NCBI GenBank assembly: GCA_027475525.1
Contig: JAMWFC010000033.1
Coordinates: forward strand, 558,001-622,000
Origin: Macrolepiota albuminosa
Lineage: Eukaryota > Basidiomycota > Agaricomycetes > Agaricales > Agaricaceae
Length of the DNA: 64,000 nt
Direction: 5' to 3'
Part shown: in pieces, positions 20,108 through 31,115 of the stretch
Layout: each line of letters opens with the position of its first letter
Numbering within the stretch: position 1 is the stretch's first letter
Position numbers and translations under genes: made by a program
The notes under the pieces: model-generated
What the model was told of the DNA's origin: nothing
Database searches by the model: none
The model's input: the letters and a program-made list of their open reading frames with translations, nothing else

Positions 20108-20878
20108 TGATGTCACGACCCCTCCCCTCTGGATCCACCCTGGGACACCTCTGGAACCCCATCTGGGACCCTTCCTCTGACCCCACAGAATGCGCCCCGC
20201 CATCACAACTACTGACACCGCCATCACACGCATCAAGGGCTGCCATCACCCAGCACCCCTGGCAACTCTGCATCACGGACCCAGGAACAGCCGCCATCAA
20301 CCTCCAATCAATGACCGGATCACGCCAACCGCTTCCGTGCCCTCATGCATTATGCATCACAGCTCTCTCCATGCCAATTGATTGCATGTCCACATGTGTG
20401 ATCCCGGTATACAATCCCCCTCCCGCTACTCAATGCCCCCCCAGAACTCATTCCAGACACCCCAGAACCCCAGAGACCCAGACCCAGCCCCATAGTACTT
20501 ATAGTGCAGCTCCCCGATTGTAGTCGCTAACTTGAATTGTTGTGTGCCCTCTGCTTGATTGGTACATGCTGACTGGCATGCTTTGACTAGCATGCTTGAA
20601 CAACCATGTGCTCTAAGTTTGGTATGTACTTCATGACTTGCAATTTGTTAATCCGGTCTCATCTTAGAACCTCCGGTTCTCGACTTGACTCAAACCCTCT
20701 GAACTCTTCACCCCCACTCGATTTGCGGACTAAGTCCTCTATCCCAGAAATCCCCTGTTCGTGTCTTGAACCCTGGAAGCTCAGTCCGGAGTTCTAGACA
20801 CCCAAGTACACGTAGATCAAGTCCGCCTCATAAGGGCGTTGCTTTCCCGGAAAGCCCCCAACTCAGTGAAACCTGACA
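20108..20878 (+). repeat. Probable 3' LTR of the chromovirus
   Basis: A G-run (polypurine tract, about 20098-20107) is followed by TGATGTCACGACCCC, a typical LTR start in mushroom chromoviruses, and the stretch ends in CCTGACA at 20878. The start could be 20108 or 20111. The 5' LTR lies outside the window, so the borders cannot be confirmed by comparison. Confidence 0.6.
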
Positions 20879-21353
20879 TTCACTCTCCTTTCATTCATTT
20901 CCTTATTTCTTCTATCATTCCCTCATTTTGCTGCTTTTATTCTCTCAATACTATCTGTTAGTACTATTCTCAGCCTTTGAGGTGCTCTGGTTCTTTAGCT
21001 ATCATTCAGACAAGTGTGGGCCCTTCAGCACCACTTCCAGACTGCTTATATAAGCCAGAGTTTGCCTTTCTGACTTCTAAAGTCCAGAGTTTTCCTGCCT
21101 TGTTTGCACAGTTGTTTGGTTAGTCAATTTTCGAGTTTTTAAGGTTTTGTTGTACTGTACAGTTGTTTCCCATGCCTCAGAAGCCCCAGAAGCATTCAAC
21201 CTGGCATAGGGAATCCCTAAACTTGTTCTCTTTGGATCTCCCTCTGCCAGGTGAGTAGTTATTATGATATTGTCAGTACATGCTCTAATACACTTTGGAT
21301 CTCCCTCTGCCAGCTGTGTGACTGAGCCACAGCCTCTAGAGGTCGCCCTTACA
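20879..21353 (+). repeat. Truncated LTR, inverted relative to the two solo LTRs
   Basis: It is the reverse complement of most of 22405-22912 and 25314-25831, with the terminus CGCCCTTACA at 21353. About 45 bp of the outer end are missing at the junction with the chromovirus LTR. It includes a GCTTATATAAGCC promoter-like box near 21043. Confidence 0.8.
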
Positions 21354-22404
21354 GACCGGTTTATAAAACCCTCTCTACTTTACCAAAAACTGAATTCCTT
21401 GCCCATATCATCTCATTGATTATCTTGTTAATAAAATGTTCTTCTTATCCATCTGTAATGATCAGACTGGACATCTCTAATTATTGCAATAGAAAGAATT
21501 CATCATCTTTCAATATATGAGGAGCAAGAAGGCTGTAATAAAAAGAGTCATGGATTTTCATGTCTTTTGGTAAGATCAACATGTATTCAGAGCTTGTGTA
21601 AAATGACTCAATGATAGTATAATGCCCATCCTGTCATGGCATGAACTTGTCCACATGACCATCCTTTTTTTACATGAGCTAATGATGACAGTGCACTGTT
21701 GACACATGCTTTGTCACCAATAGAGTAAGGAATTTTGGAGGCAACCTCATATCCTTTTTTAATATCTCAAAGAATATCTGCATCTGGGGTAATTATTGGT
21801 GTCATTATCCTGTCCTTGCTATGTAATAAGAACTGTGTTATTCTTGCTGCATATGTATGTATGTAATGTGATAATCAAACTGGGATCAATATTTCATCCA
21901 TCTTGCTTGGTGGTGAGACAGATCATAGCTGAGCTTTAAACTTCTGGAGAGTTTTACAGTCTTTAAAGACTTCAAAATGAAAGCTTAACAAATCTGTTTA
22001 CCACTTGTGAGGTGTGTGTACAACTGCCAACATTTTGTATTTATGAGTTGAGTAATTCTGCTCTGCCTGGAGTAAGTTTCCAAAAGTCAAAGGTGCCTAG
22101 ACATGTAGACTCCTATGTTCATCCAAATAGCAGGACTGTTTCTGTTCTATGCTTACTTGCATTACAAGTCACAAAAGTCTGGTTATCAGGGTTTTCATAA
22201 TTAATAATTGTCAAACAGTCATGACTCACCACCAAATCTTCTATGCCTCGAAATCCAGCTTTGTGTTTGATTGCCTATTTTGGCAAGGCATAAAGTAAAC
22301 TTGAATGATCCAGAAAGTAGCAGGTCAATGTTTGATAGAGACAATATCCTAGCATAAAGTCTTTGAGCCCCAATTTGATAAGGGTTGGAGAGAAACATCA
22401 CTAG
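21354..22404. other. AT-rich degenerate sequence, no gene
   Basis: No supported open frame. The minus strand at about 22219-22401 may be remnant Gypsy pol, split from 22913-23274 by the solo LTR. The target duplication ACTAG is at 22400-22404. Confidence 0.35.
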
Positions 22405-22912
22405 TGTAAGGGCGACCTCTGGAGGCTATGGCTCAGTCACACAGCTGGCAGAAGGAGATCCAAAGTGTATTAGAATATTTACTGACAATATCATGATAAC
22501 TACTCACCTGGCAGGGGGAGATCCAAAGAGAACAACTCTAGGGATTCTCTATGCCAGGTTGGACACTTCTGGGGCCTCTGAAGCATGGGAAACAACTGTA
22601 CAGTAAAACAAACCTTAAAAACTCAAAAATTGCCTAAATAAACAACTGTACAAATAAGGCAGGAAAACTCCGGACTTTAAAAGTCAGTCTGGCTTATGTA
22701 AGTGGTCTGAAAGCAGTGCTGAAGGGCCCACACTTGTCTGAATGGTAGCTAAAAAACCAGAGCACCTCAAGGGCTGAAAATAGTACTAACAGATAGTGTT
22801 GAAAGAATAGAAACAGTAAAATAAGAGAATGACAGAAGAAATAAGAGAATGAATGAAAGGAAAGTGAAGAGATAAGGAGTGAAAGAAGGAAGAAATGAGG
22901 AGTCCCCTGACA
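22405..22912 (-). repeat. Solo LTR with 5-bp target duplication
   Basis: It runs TGTAAGGGCG...CCCCTGACA, 508 bp, flanked by ACTAG at 22400-22404 and 22913-22917. It is a near-identical relative of 25314-25831. No internal coding region is attached, so it is a recombination product of a full element. Confidence 0.9.
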
Positions 22913-23274
22913 ACTAGTGCATGGATTAACCATTTTTCTACTTTTATTGCATTGGTCTCTATGCCTCTGTCTGAAATGAAATGACTCAGAAAGTCAATCT
23001 TGGTGCAAAAAGATTGCTTTTTTTAGTGAACAGTATAAGCATGCCTGTCTAAAGCATAATGCCACATTTTCCTCATATTCCTTCAAAGATCAATAGGGAT
23101 GGGCCGCTGCAGTGCACGGCAATACCGAGGTCTACAGTAGAGTTTTGTCAATGACTGTTTATAAATTTGAATAGTCAAAAAGAGACCAATAACACAATTA
23201 CTGAAGCAGAGAAAGAAATTTTAGCTACTATTTATATGAAACTTGAGCTCAAATTTAAATGAGTTGAGCTTTTG
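22913..23274 (-). pseudogene. Degenerate Ty3/Gypsy RT remnant
   Basis: On the minus strand at about 23050-22930 the sequence reads SFCTKIDFLSHFISDRGIET followed by NAIKVEKW. This matches the RT thumb block that in relatives reads FLGHVIS.RGIEADP.KVEKI. Stop codons lie nearby. It is the host sequence for the solo LTR and the small LTR element. Confidence 0.45.
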
Positions 23275-23445
23275 TGTAACCATGTATGAGTTGAGTTCAG
23301 TTCTTTAGTGTTCCAAGTGTGTATGACCCAATTCTATAGCAAGAATGGCAACTACACAAGCATAGGGACTGGTAAAGGATAAAGACTAAAGAGTTACTAT
23401 AACAAGTGTGACCAAATCATAGGCTGTGACAGCCTACTCTGTTAC
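23275..23445. repeat. Left LTR of the 1.9-kb element
   Basis: It is 171 bp, TGTAAC...GTTACA, and matches 25011-25182 with scattered substitutions. Confidence 0.85.
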
Positions 23446-25010
23446 ATACCCTCCTTTGAGATTAGATACCAATCTGAAAGAAGAAAAAAAAATTCCTATA
23501 GTGGTGCTCACTCCAGTAATGTACTCCTTCATTGCTAAGGCTCCTTCATCATCCATTGTGTCTGCTCACCTAGTCAGGTTGTCCTCCACTCCATATAGTC
23601 ATTCCATCCTCCCCTCCCATGCACCCCTTCAAATTTTGTGCTGGGATCCACCTTTTCCTCCCCTCTCCAAGAGAAAACTCTTGGATAGATCAAAGTTGAC
23701 ACTAATAGCATCAACAGGGTGGGCAGAGCACATTGGCTCTGTAAAACATCATAAAAAAGGGTGGAAAGAGTAGGAGAACAGAGTCTTGATGCTCATATGC
23801 AAATATGGAATACATCCATATTCACCATTATCTCCAGTCTCTAGACACTCTAGCAGGTTGCACACAGTCAATTATGAGCTAGTAGGGCAAGCACAAGAAG
23901 GAAGAGATGCTGAGGAGATATGAATGGGGTTGGGTGGAAGTAATCATGTCATGGTTGGGTGGAAGTAATCATGTCATAGTTGATCGAACAGACAAAAGTC
24001 CACTTCTTTGGATTACCTCAAAGGCCTCCTCAGAATAACATCAAAGGTGTGAGGCATGTATAAAACAAAATAGAGCTGATGAACGGTGTCAAAGAATGAC
24101 ATGGTGAAGATGGATAGAGGTCAGATCCATCAGGAAATAAGTATAAAGTCGAATCAATTATGTGAACTGTGCAGATGCACATAGAAAAGGTGCCAAGCTA
24201 GACACCACAGCAAATCCTGGGACAATAACTGAGAGATGGACTGGATGGTTGATAAGGGCAGGAAGTGACCATAAATGCGTCACAGAAATGGTCTAGAAAA
24301 ATCCTGAGACAGAGGTTCCCCATGAGAATAAGGGGGAAGGAAGTAATGGACAAAGATGATGACATCGAGCAAGAACTGTGGACTGAAATAGTATAAACCT
24401 AGATACTGTTGGAAAGGGCATGTTGAGGCACATCTAATGCCATAGGAATTGAGCCAAACAGTTCCACGGATTGCAAGATATCTGCAAAATAATAAAAATA
24501 CCACAACTAACAACTTTGAGCTAGCACCATGGTCTGGATTGGGTCAACCATGGGGCTGTTGGAAGGAGTAAAGCAATGTGCTTCCAATGGCACTAGAATC
24601 AAGAGAATTGGTGCAGTGGATTGTGAGATATAGGCAATTTTGTAAAGTATTGAAAATCCAGAGATGAAGAAGGAGGGAGTGAAAGTTGAGGGCCATCCAG
24701 GTATCAAAAGGATTCTGGACATGAGGAGATCACAATGGTAAAGGAGATTGGGCAAACTGTGGCCTTGCTCCCAAGATATGATGCAATCTTCATGCCAGCT
24801 CATTATCTCTCACTTACAAACACCTCCAACTCTTATCCACACCTCTCCTAATCCTGCAACCAAGAAGGAACACTGATAGAAGGTCCAAAGCATCCCAAAA
24901 GTCCAGCAAAGAGTCCAGAAGTCAAAAGATAAGCAGTGTTGTAGCCAAGTCTCTGCTATAGTCTAGTGATAGTGTGTGACAAAGCCACTGGAGCTGGATA
25001 CGCAAAAAAG

Positions 25011-25182
25011 TGTAACAATGTACAGGTTGAGTTCAGTTCCTTAGTGTCTCAAGTGCGTATGACCCAATTCTATAGCAAGAATGGTGACTACACAAGCGCA
25101 GGGACTAGCAAAAAATAAAGACTAAAGAGTTACTGTAACAAGTGTGACCAAATTATAGGCTGTGACAGCCTACTCTGTTACA
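25011..25182. repeat. Right LTR of the 1.9-kb element
   Basis: It is 172 bp, TGTAAC...GTTACA, and is followed by the target duplication TTTTG. Confidence 0.85.
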
Positions 25183-25313
25183 TTTTGAGTGAGTTTGTGT
25201 AGTGGAATGTCTTCCAACAATTTGAAGAGAGAGGTTTTTCAATGATTGAGGAAGTTGATTCATATACATTAGTGTTTATCAACATAAATCTAAGAATTGG
25301 ATAGCATGATATG

Positions 25314-25831
25314 TGTAAGGGCAACTTCTGGAGGCTGTGGCTCAGTCCCACAGCTGGCAGAGGGAGATCCAAAGTGTATTAGAGTATATACTGACAATAT
25401 CATAATAACTACTCACCTGGCAGAGGGAGATCAAAAGAGAACAAGTCTAGGAATTCCCTATGCCAGGTTGGATGCTTCTGGGGCCTCTGAAGCATGGAAA
25501 ACAACTATACAGTACAACAAAATCTTAAAAACTCTAAAATTGCCTAAATAAACAGCTGTATAAACAAGGAGGAAAACTCTGGACTTTGAAAGTCAGAAAG
25601 GCAAACTCTGGCTTATATAAGCAGTCTGAAAGTGGTGCTGAAAAGTCCACACTTGTCTGAATGATAGCTAAGGAACCAGAGCATCTCAAAGGCTGAGAGT
25701 AGTACTAACAAATAGTGTTAAGAGAATAGAAACAGCAAAATGAGAGAATGATAGAAGAAATAAGGAAATAAATAAAAGGAGAGTGAAGGAATAGGGAGTG
25801 AAAGAAGGAAGAAATGAGGAGTCCCCTGACA
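25314..25831 (-). repeat. Second solo LTR of the same family
   Basis: It is 518 bp, TGTAAGG...CCCCTGACA, flanked by ATATG at 25309-25313 and 25832-25836. The different target duplication shows that it is an insertion independent of 22405-22912, not the other end of the same element. Confidence 0.9.
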
Positions 25832-26404
25832 ATATGTATTGATAAGTGGACAAATAAAATATAGAGACTTAACTTCAAAGCCTTCAATTTTTATTATTGT
25901 CTCTATAGGCATAGAAGATATTGACATCAATATGACTTCTATACAGAAACAGATGTATCTCTCTGCAATTGTGGCTTCATATTTATACTTGTAAACAGAA
26001 ATAGTTTGAGTACTACAACAAACTATGCTAAAAGTGAGAAATGAATATGCTTCTTGTAGGTATTTTTTGGTGCTATATAAGCACAAGATATAATTTATAT
26101 CTAAGATAATTAATTAAAGTTTTCAGTTTTTAATAGCTCTCTAATTATTTATTTCAATATATTAAATGTATTAGTTAATGTAGATAAGAGACTAAAATCA
26201 TAACAGTTGACTCTTTAAATATGCATAAATAAAAGGAGTTATAGTTTGACAACTCTCATGTACAATTTTTATTCAATGACACTTAGCATCATAGCAGATT
26301 GACAACTAGGTATAAAATGCTAAAAGAAAGCAAATTTATAAACTCAATCAATATATCAAAATGCAAAACAGATTGATCAAACAATAAACTATTACAGAAG
26401 CAAT
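25832..26404. other. AT-rich sequence without a supported gene
   Basis: A 122-codon minus-strand frame (25718-26086) overlaps the solo LTR and has no recognisable motif. Nothing else is seen. Confidence 0.35.
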
Positions 26405-26580
26405 AGCTTATATAAACTACTGCTGGAGCATCAGCTTATATAAACCATTGCTGGAGCAACAGCTTACATAAACTATTGATGGAGTATCAGCTTATATAAA
26501 CTATTGCTGAAGCAACAGCTTACATAAACCATTGCTGGAGCAACAGCTTACATAAACTATTGATGGAGTATTAGCTTATA
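26405..26580. repeat. 28-bp minisatellite, six units
   Basis: Units start with AGCTTA(T/C)ATAAAC at 26405, 26433, 26461, 26489, 26517, 26545 and (partial) 26573. Units alternate between two subtypes (GCTGGAGCA and GATGGAGTA). Confidence 0.9.
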
Positions 26581-26837
26581 TAAGCATATTCTATTAGACA
26601 GAAAACTGGATCTATACAAGCTTATAGAAAAAATAATTCAAAAAGTTCTATGAATACCAAAGACAATGTGGTCTAATTTTCAAAGATGAAAATAAATGAA
26701 GAGAACAGAATAATGACTGCTAGAGCAAAAAAAAAAATTTCACATAATTGTACAATTTTCATGTATGCTCCTCTTTCTAGGTACTAGATGTAATAAATTA
26801 CAATAATAAACAAGGCATTTAACAACATGAAACAAAT

Positions 26838-26955
26838 TACATATTCAAAAAAAACATATATACTTATTCAAAAAAAACATATACACTTATTCAAAAAAAA
26901 ACATATACACTTATTCAAAAAAAAACATACACACTTATTCAAAAAACATACATAT
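26838..26955. repeat. A-rich minisatellite, period about 23-25 bp
   Basis: About five units of ATTCAAAAAAAACATATACACTT vary in A-run length. Confidence 0.85.
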
Positions 26956-27132
26956 ATATATGAAAAAAAAACAGAATCTCTCAACTTGGTAAAAGAAAAA
27001 AACAATAATGCACTCAATACAGAAAAAAAAAACAACTTAAAATATAGATATATAGAAAATAAAAGTATAATCCTTTAACATAAAAAATTTGATTAATTAC
27101 TCAGCAGAGATAGCAGAAAAGAGGAGCAACAT

Positions 27133-27336
27133 AATAGCCGGTAAAGATAGCCGAAAGGGAGCAAATTTCAAGGACATGGTGGTAATAGCCGGTAAAGATA
27201 GCTGAAAGGGAGCAAATATCGAGGACATGGTAGTAATAGCCGGTAAAGATAGCCGAAAGGGAGCAAATATCGAGGACATGGTAGTAATAGCTGGTAAAGA
27301 TAGCCGAAAGGGAGCAAATATTGAGGACATAGCCGG
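27133..27336. repeat. 51-bp minisatellite, four units, open on the minus strand
   Basis: Units start AATAGCCGGTAAAG at 27133, 27184, 27235 and 27286. The period is 17 codons, so the minus strand reads a repeating 17-residue unit (MSSIFAPFRLSLPAITT). The unit contains AAAT(A/T)TCGAGGACA, resembling the AATTTCGAGGAC word found after pol in many Gypsy elements. Confidence 0.9.
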
Positions 27337-29160
27337 TAGAGGAAGAGACACGGCAATGGCCGAGATCACATGAGGGGCACAAATTTCGAGGACAAAATGC
27401 GTGCCAAAGCAGGTAGTAAAACCTCAGTCTACTAAAGTAGACCTTGGAACTTGGATCAAATAATAATGTTCTTCAGATAAACATTGCAAGGTGGATGCAT
27501 AACTTCTTCTGTAAATGCATGCAAGCCAGTCTGGCAAGAACAATGCTGAATCAAAAAAGGCTCAGCCCTGCGCTGCCACTAAAAGGTGTTCAGGTACTCT
27601 AGGTACATATCTATTGTTTTTACATCAACCAGAGCTCACTAAATTGAAGAACACTACATCCTTCCAAGGCTTGTCCACATCCAACAAAAGTCAAAATATG
27701 TCTGAGGCCTCTTTGTCCCAAAGTGTTAGTTGCTTGTGTCATGTTCAATTCAAAAAAAAAACATTATTATTGTGATTATGGTAGGACTCACTGACATTTC
27801 CAGATCATCATCAGAGTAGGTTTTGTAAGAGAATATTAAGTCCTCTTCACTAGGCACAGCAATGAAATGAAACATGATTTGAATTGTGTGGAAAAAGACT
27901 ACTGACTCCTATTATGACTACCACTTATAATATACCTGTTACTACTTAACAAAAGAAGGTTCAGTCTCTCCTAGTTGAATCAAGTGCCTTGATCATGATA
28001 AAATTGTGGTATGCTTTACAAGGTCAAGCAAAGTATTTCTAAGAATCAAGAATTGACATGGAAAAATATTGTCAATACTTATGGGAACAGCTAGGGCAAG
28101 TTTACCTCCAGTCACACATCATCATCACACTGAAAACTGTTGCATGCAGTACACAGCAAGAGGGTCGGAGGTAATGATAATGGTCAAATGCTCTATTTTT
28201 AGTATTCCATCAACTTCCCTTGTGATCTACATTTGCTGTGCAATTGAGGATCTTTGGTGTAGTTCAAGTTGGACATGTAGCAATGTTACATAAATACCTG
28301 TCAAAGCCACACACATGTGTGACACATAATTATGCTTATAATCATCAGGTTGGTAGACAAACCTTCTGATGTATTTGCCATATAGTCCAACAATCCATGC
28401 AGGCTCAAGCTGTAAGATTGGATCAGTGGAGCTGGGGCCTGGGGCAAAAATTCGAATGTTCATGCACAAGTAAACAGAGGTACCAATACTGAGCATTTGT
28501 GGCTATTGCAGTAAGTTTGTAGAAATATTGAGGTCCCAAACAATAGCGCTTATGCAAATATAATGTCTATACTCTAGGTAACCTCATCACAACAAAATGT
28601 CGTGCATAATTACCATAATGTGCGAGTATAAGTTGATGCTCACGTATGTTGATGCTGAAAGAGTGAGTGTCGGCTTTGTGACGTGCGTACCTCTTGATGA
28701 GGGCCGAAAAGGTTAGTCAATTATCGATAAACTTTCTCAACTCCGTATCTCCACCTTCGTTATCAATGGGCGCAAAGACATCTCGTAGTACGACCCTTTT
28801 CTGACAGGATTTGAAAGGTCAAATGAGTTACGTTTGAAAACTCCCATCATCGTCATGCGCTGTTCTATGAAGAAAGGGTCGAGTGCACGTCCCTCGTTTC
28901 AGGATTCTTACGTTACCACAATGACTGATGAATCCGGAAATATTGTGTATTACTTATGTCAATCAAGATTTTAAAATTCATGTTTACTACATTACACGGG
29001 GTTTCTATCCGTGCCGTTCGGAACATGTGTAATCGTCTCGTAAGTCCGGGGAATTGACCCTAAAAGAGGTGAAGATATACTGGGAATGGACATTGAAGAA
29101 TCGGTGGCCGTTGGGCATCGTAGAAGGCTACAAATTCTGTTAGTAGAAAGTGGTTGAGCC
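27337..29160. other. No supported gene
   Basis: Short ORFs only. A copy of the Gypsy-tail word AATTTCGAGGACAAAAT lies at about 27390. From about 28500 the composition becomes less AT-rich, marking the edge of the repeat debris before the CNNM gene. Confidence 0.4.
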
Positions 29161-31115
29161 TCAGACGTTAGTGCACCTCGTTCTCATAGCGGACACCAGC
29201 ATACGCTTCGCGCATTTCTTTCTCTGACTGTATTCATGACGAACTCCATCGCTCATTTTTTGCGAAACTATTGCCTGGAAAACAGAATTATAACACGAGG
29301 AATACAGCTGAAATTTGCTTACTTCAACTATGTCTAAGGCCCCAACTCATTTAGATAGAGTGCTTGTGACTGGACGCAGCTACACTTGCCTCCCAGTGAA
29401 AGCACGCCAATGGCACCTCCGGCTCGACCAGGATTGTTGCTGACCAATAATAGAGGGGAAAGAGTGGCTTGACTTGAACGAATTTAACGGGAAAAAAAAT
29501 CAGTTTGACTGGTTAGAGTCAACAAATATAGATTCACAAACGGTCCAGTGCCTGCAAGCAATTTATTGTGGGGTGCACCTCCGACAAAAAGGAAAGCTCG
29601 AAGCTCGAAACAGGGAGAGCCTGGGCTGCATCGTAATTCAAAAGCTGCACAATAAAATGTCAGCTGCTGTCATTGAGACGCTGGAAGAAAGACTCCTGCC
29701 TTGTCTTTGACTGAGAGGAGGCCAATAAACACATTCGGGCTGTCGGGAGCATGGACAGGAAAATTGGTTTGACCACTTAGGAGACTATGAATGCCATGAG
29801 TAAATGAATGACACTATCAAAGGACATGACAGACAGAAGGTTCATTTTCGCTTGATCCAAGATGCAATCTGAACTCAATGTCACGACATCCTGTCATACC
29901 GCCAAGTCAATGCTGACTCAGGAAAGACCAAGCAATGCTAACTGTCATCGGTATCATAACGGATTCAACTTTGCTAGTGTTGAGCTCCAGTACACCATTG
30001 ATGATGGCTATCTCGTTATCGCGAAGGGGTTCTTCACCAGTGCGATGGAGTTGAAGAAAAGATTTAAGTTCTTCTTTCTTATAGGTGGAATGTTCCTTCC
30101 CTCGCAACGCCCAGTCAAGTATTCTGGCTATTGGGTATGCGATAGGCGCTGTCATGAACTGCAAAGTTAGGTTTTACAATACCTGGCTTGTGAAAATAAT
30201 ACAATGCTAACCAAACATCCACATAAGGGTGGAGATGAATGGCGCGCATTTGGCACCGATAGCGAGTCCGTAGCGAACGCAAACTGCTTGCGGAATGATT
30301 CTGGCCAATTTGAAACAAGTCTTGCATAACAATAAATGATATACGTACTCTCTAAAATCGCAAGCAATCAAAGTTTATACACAGTATTGGAAGGTTTCGT
30401 ACAACGACGTACCCGAAAATGACTATTCTGATGTTCAGCGGAAGTCATCTGAGGCAAGATGACTCACCGATAGTCAGGGTAGAAATTACTATCGCCGATC
30501 TCCCCCCGCCAGTCTGTAGAAGTAAATGATGTATATCATATGGCGTGGTTAACTGGACCTTACTATGTCGTCCAAAAAGATCGGTAAACTTTCATTGATA
30601 ACCTGATAACAGCGGGTTCAACCTTGTTTTGCCATTTTCAAGTGATTTCTTACTTACTACATTGCAGAGAAGTAAGACCTTTACCGCATGTCAATTAAAT
30701 TAAAAAAGTATCCGTAGTGACATTGGCAACTTACCACGAGAATCCAATGACGTCCACGTGAAACGAGCTTCAACACTACAGTACATCGCCTCAGGGTAAA
30801 GCAGAACATAGATGATCTCATACCTTTCTCCGCATTCTCTTTCTCAGTAGAATCTGAAGATGAATTCGCCAAGACACGAAGATGGAGTTCGTCTAGTCCC
30901 ATAAGTCCAAGGGTCAATCTACATGTTGATGAAAAACGATGAGAAAAAGCCATGACCAGAGAAATCACCACGTACCCCGCGAATACACCTCCAGCCAGAA
31001 CCAACGTAGCACTGATGGTCAACCCATACCAGAAAGCATGGAGTTTCGAGCCTGGTTCTGGCATAACTTGTTGCTCAGCCGCCGTTTGCACAAAGGCAGC
31101 TCCTCCCAGAATCAT
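29161..31115 (-). CDS. CNNM/Mam3-type membrane protein (DUF21 + CBS), 15 exons
   Basis: Model (minus): 31115-30976, 30918-30824, 30775-30735, 30678-30658, 30602-30564, 30513-30468, 30422-30413, 30300-30212, 30148-29943, 29890-29835, 29775-29700, 29644-29542, 29467-29390, 29333-29323, 29274-29161. The total is 1125 bp, 374 aa. Exons spell the family blocks: VLAGGVFAG + [74 protein letters not shown], then the CBS part (PMT + [32 protein letters not shown]). Relatives sit in vacuolar or Golgi membranes and affect metal (Mn/Mg) handling. Exons of 10, 11 and 21 nt and two GC..AG introns are needed. The usual E in FGEIIPQ is missing and the C-terminus is short, so either some joins are wrong or the gene is decaying. 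Confidence 0.7.

Larger units (their letters stand above)
23275..25182. mobile_element. Small (1.9-kb) non-autonomous LTR element
   Basis: Direct repeats at 23275-23445 and 25011-25182 both start TGTAAC and end GTTACA. The whole is flanked by TTTTG at 23270-23274 and 25183-25187, a perfect 5-bp target duplication. An A-rich purine run (GCAAAAAAG) precedes the right LTR. The 1.56-kb interior has no recognisable gag or pol, only ORFs under 100 codons. Its size and structure fit TRIM/LARD-type elements mobilised in trans by a full-length relative. Confidence 0.85.

Noticed and set aside
22405..25831. The two 0.5-kb LTRs as the ends of one 3.4-kb element
   Set aside because: Each copy has its own, different 5-bp target duplication (ACTAG and ATATG), so they are separate solo LTRs. 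The interior also contains another element.
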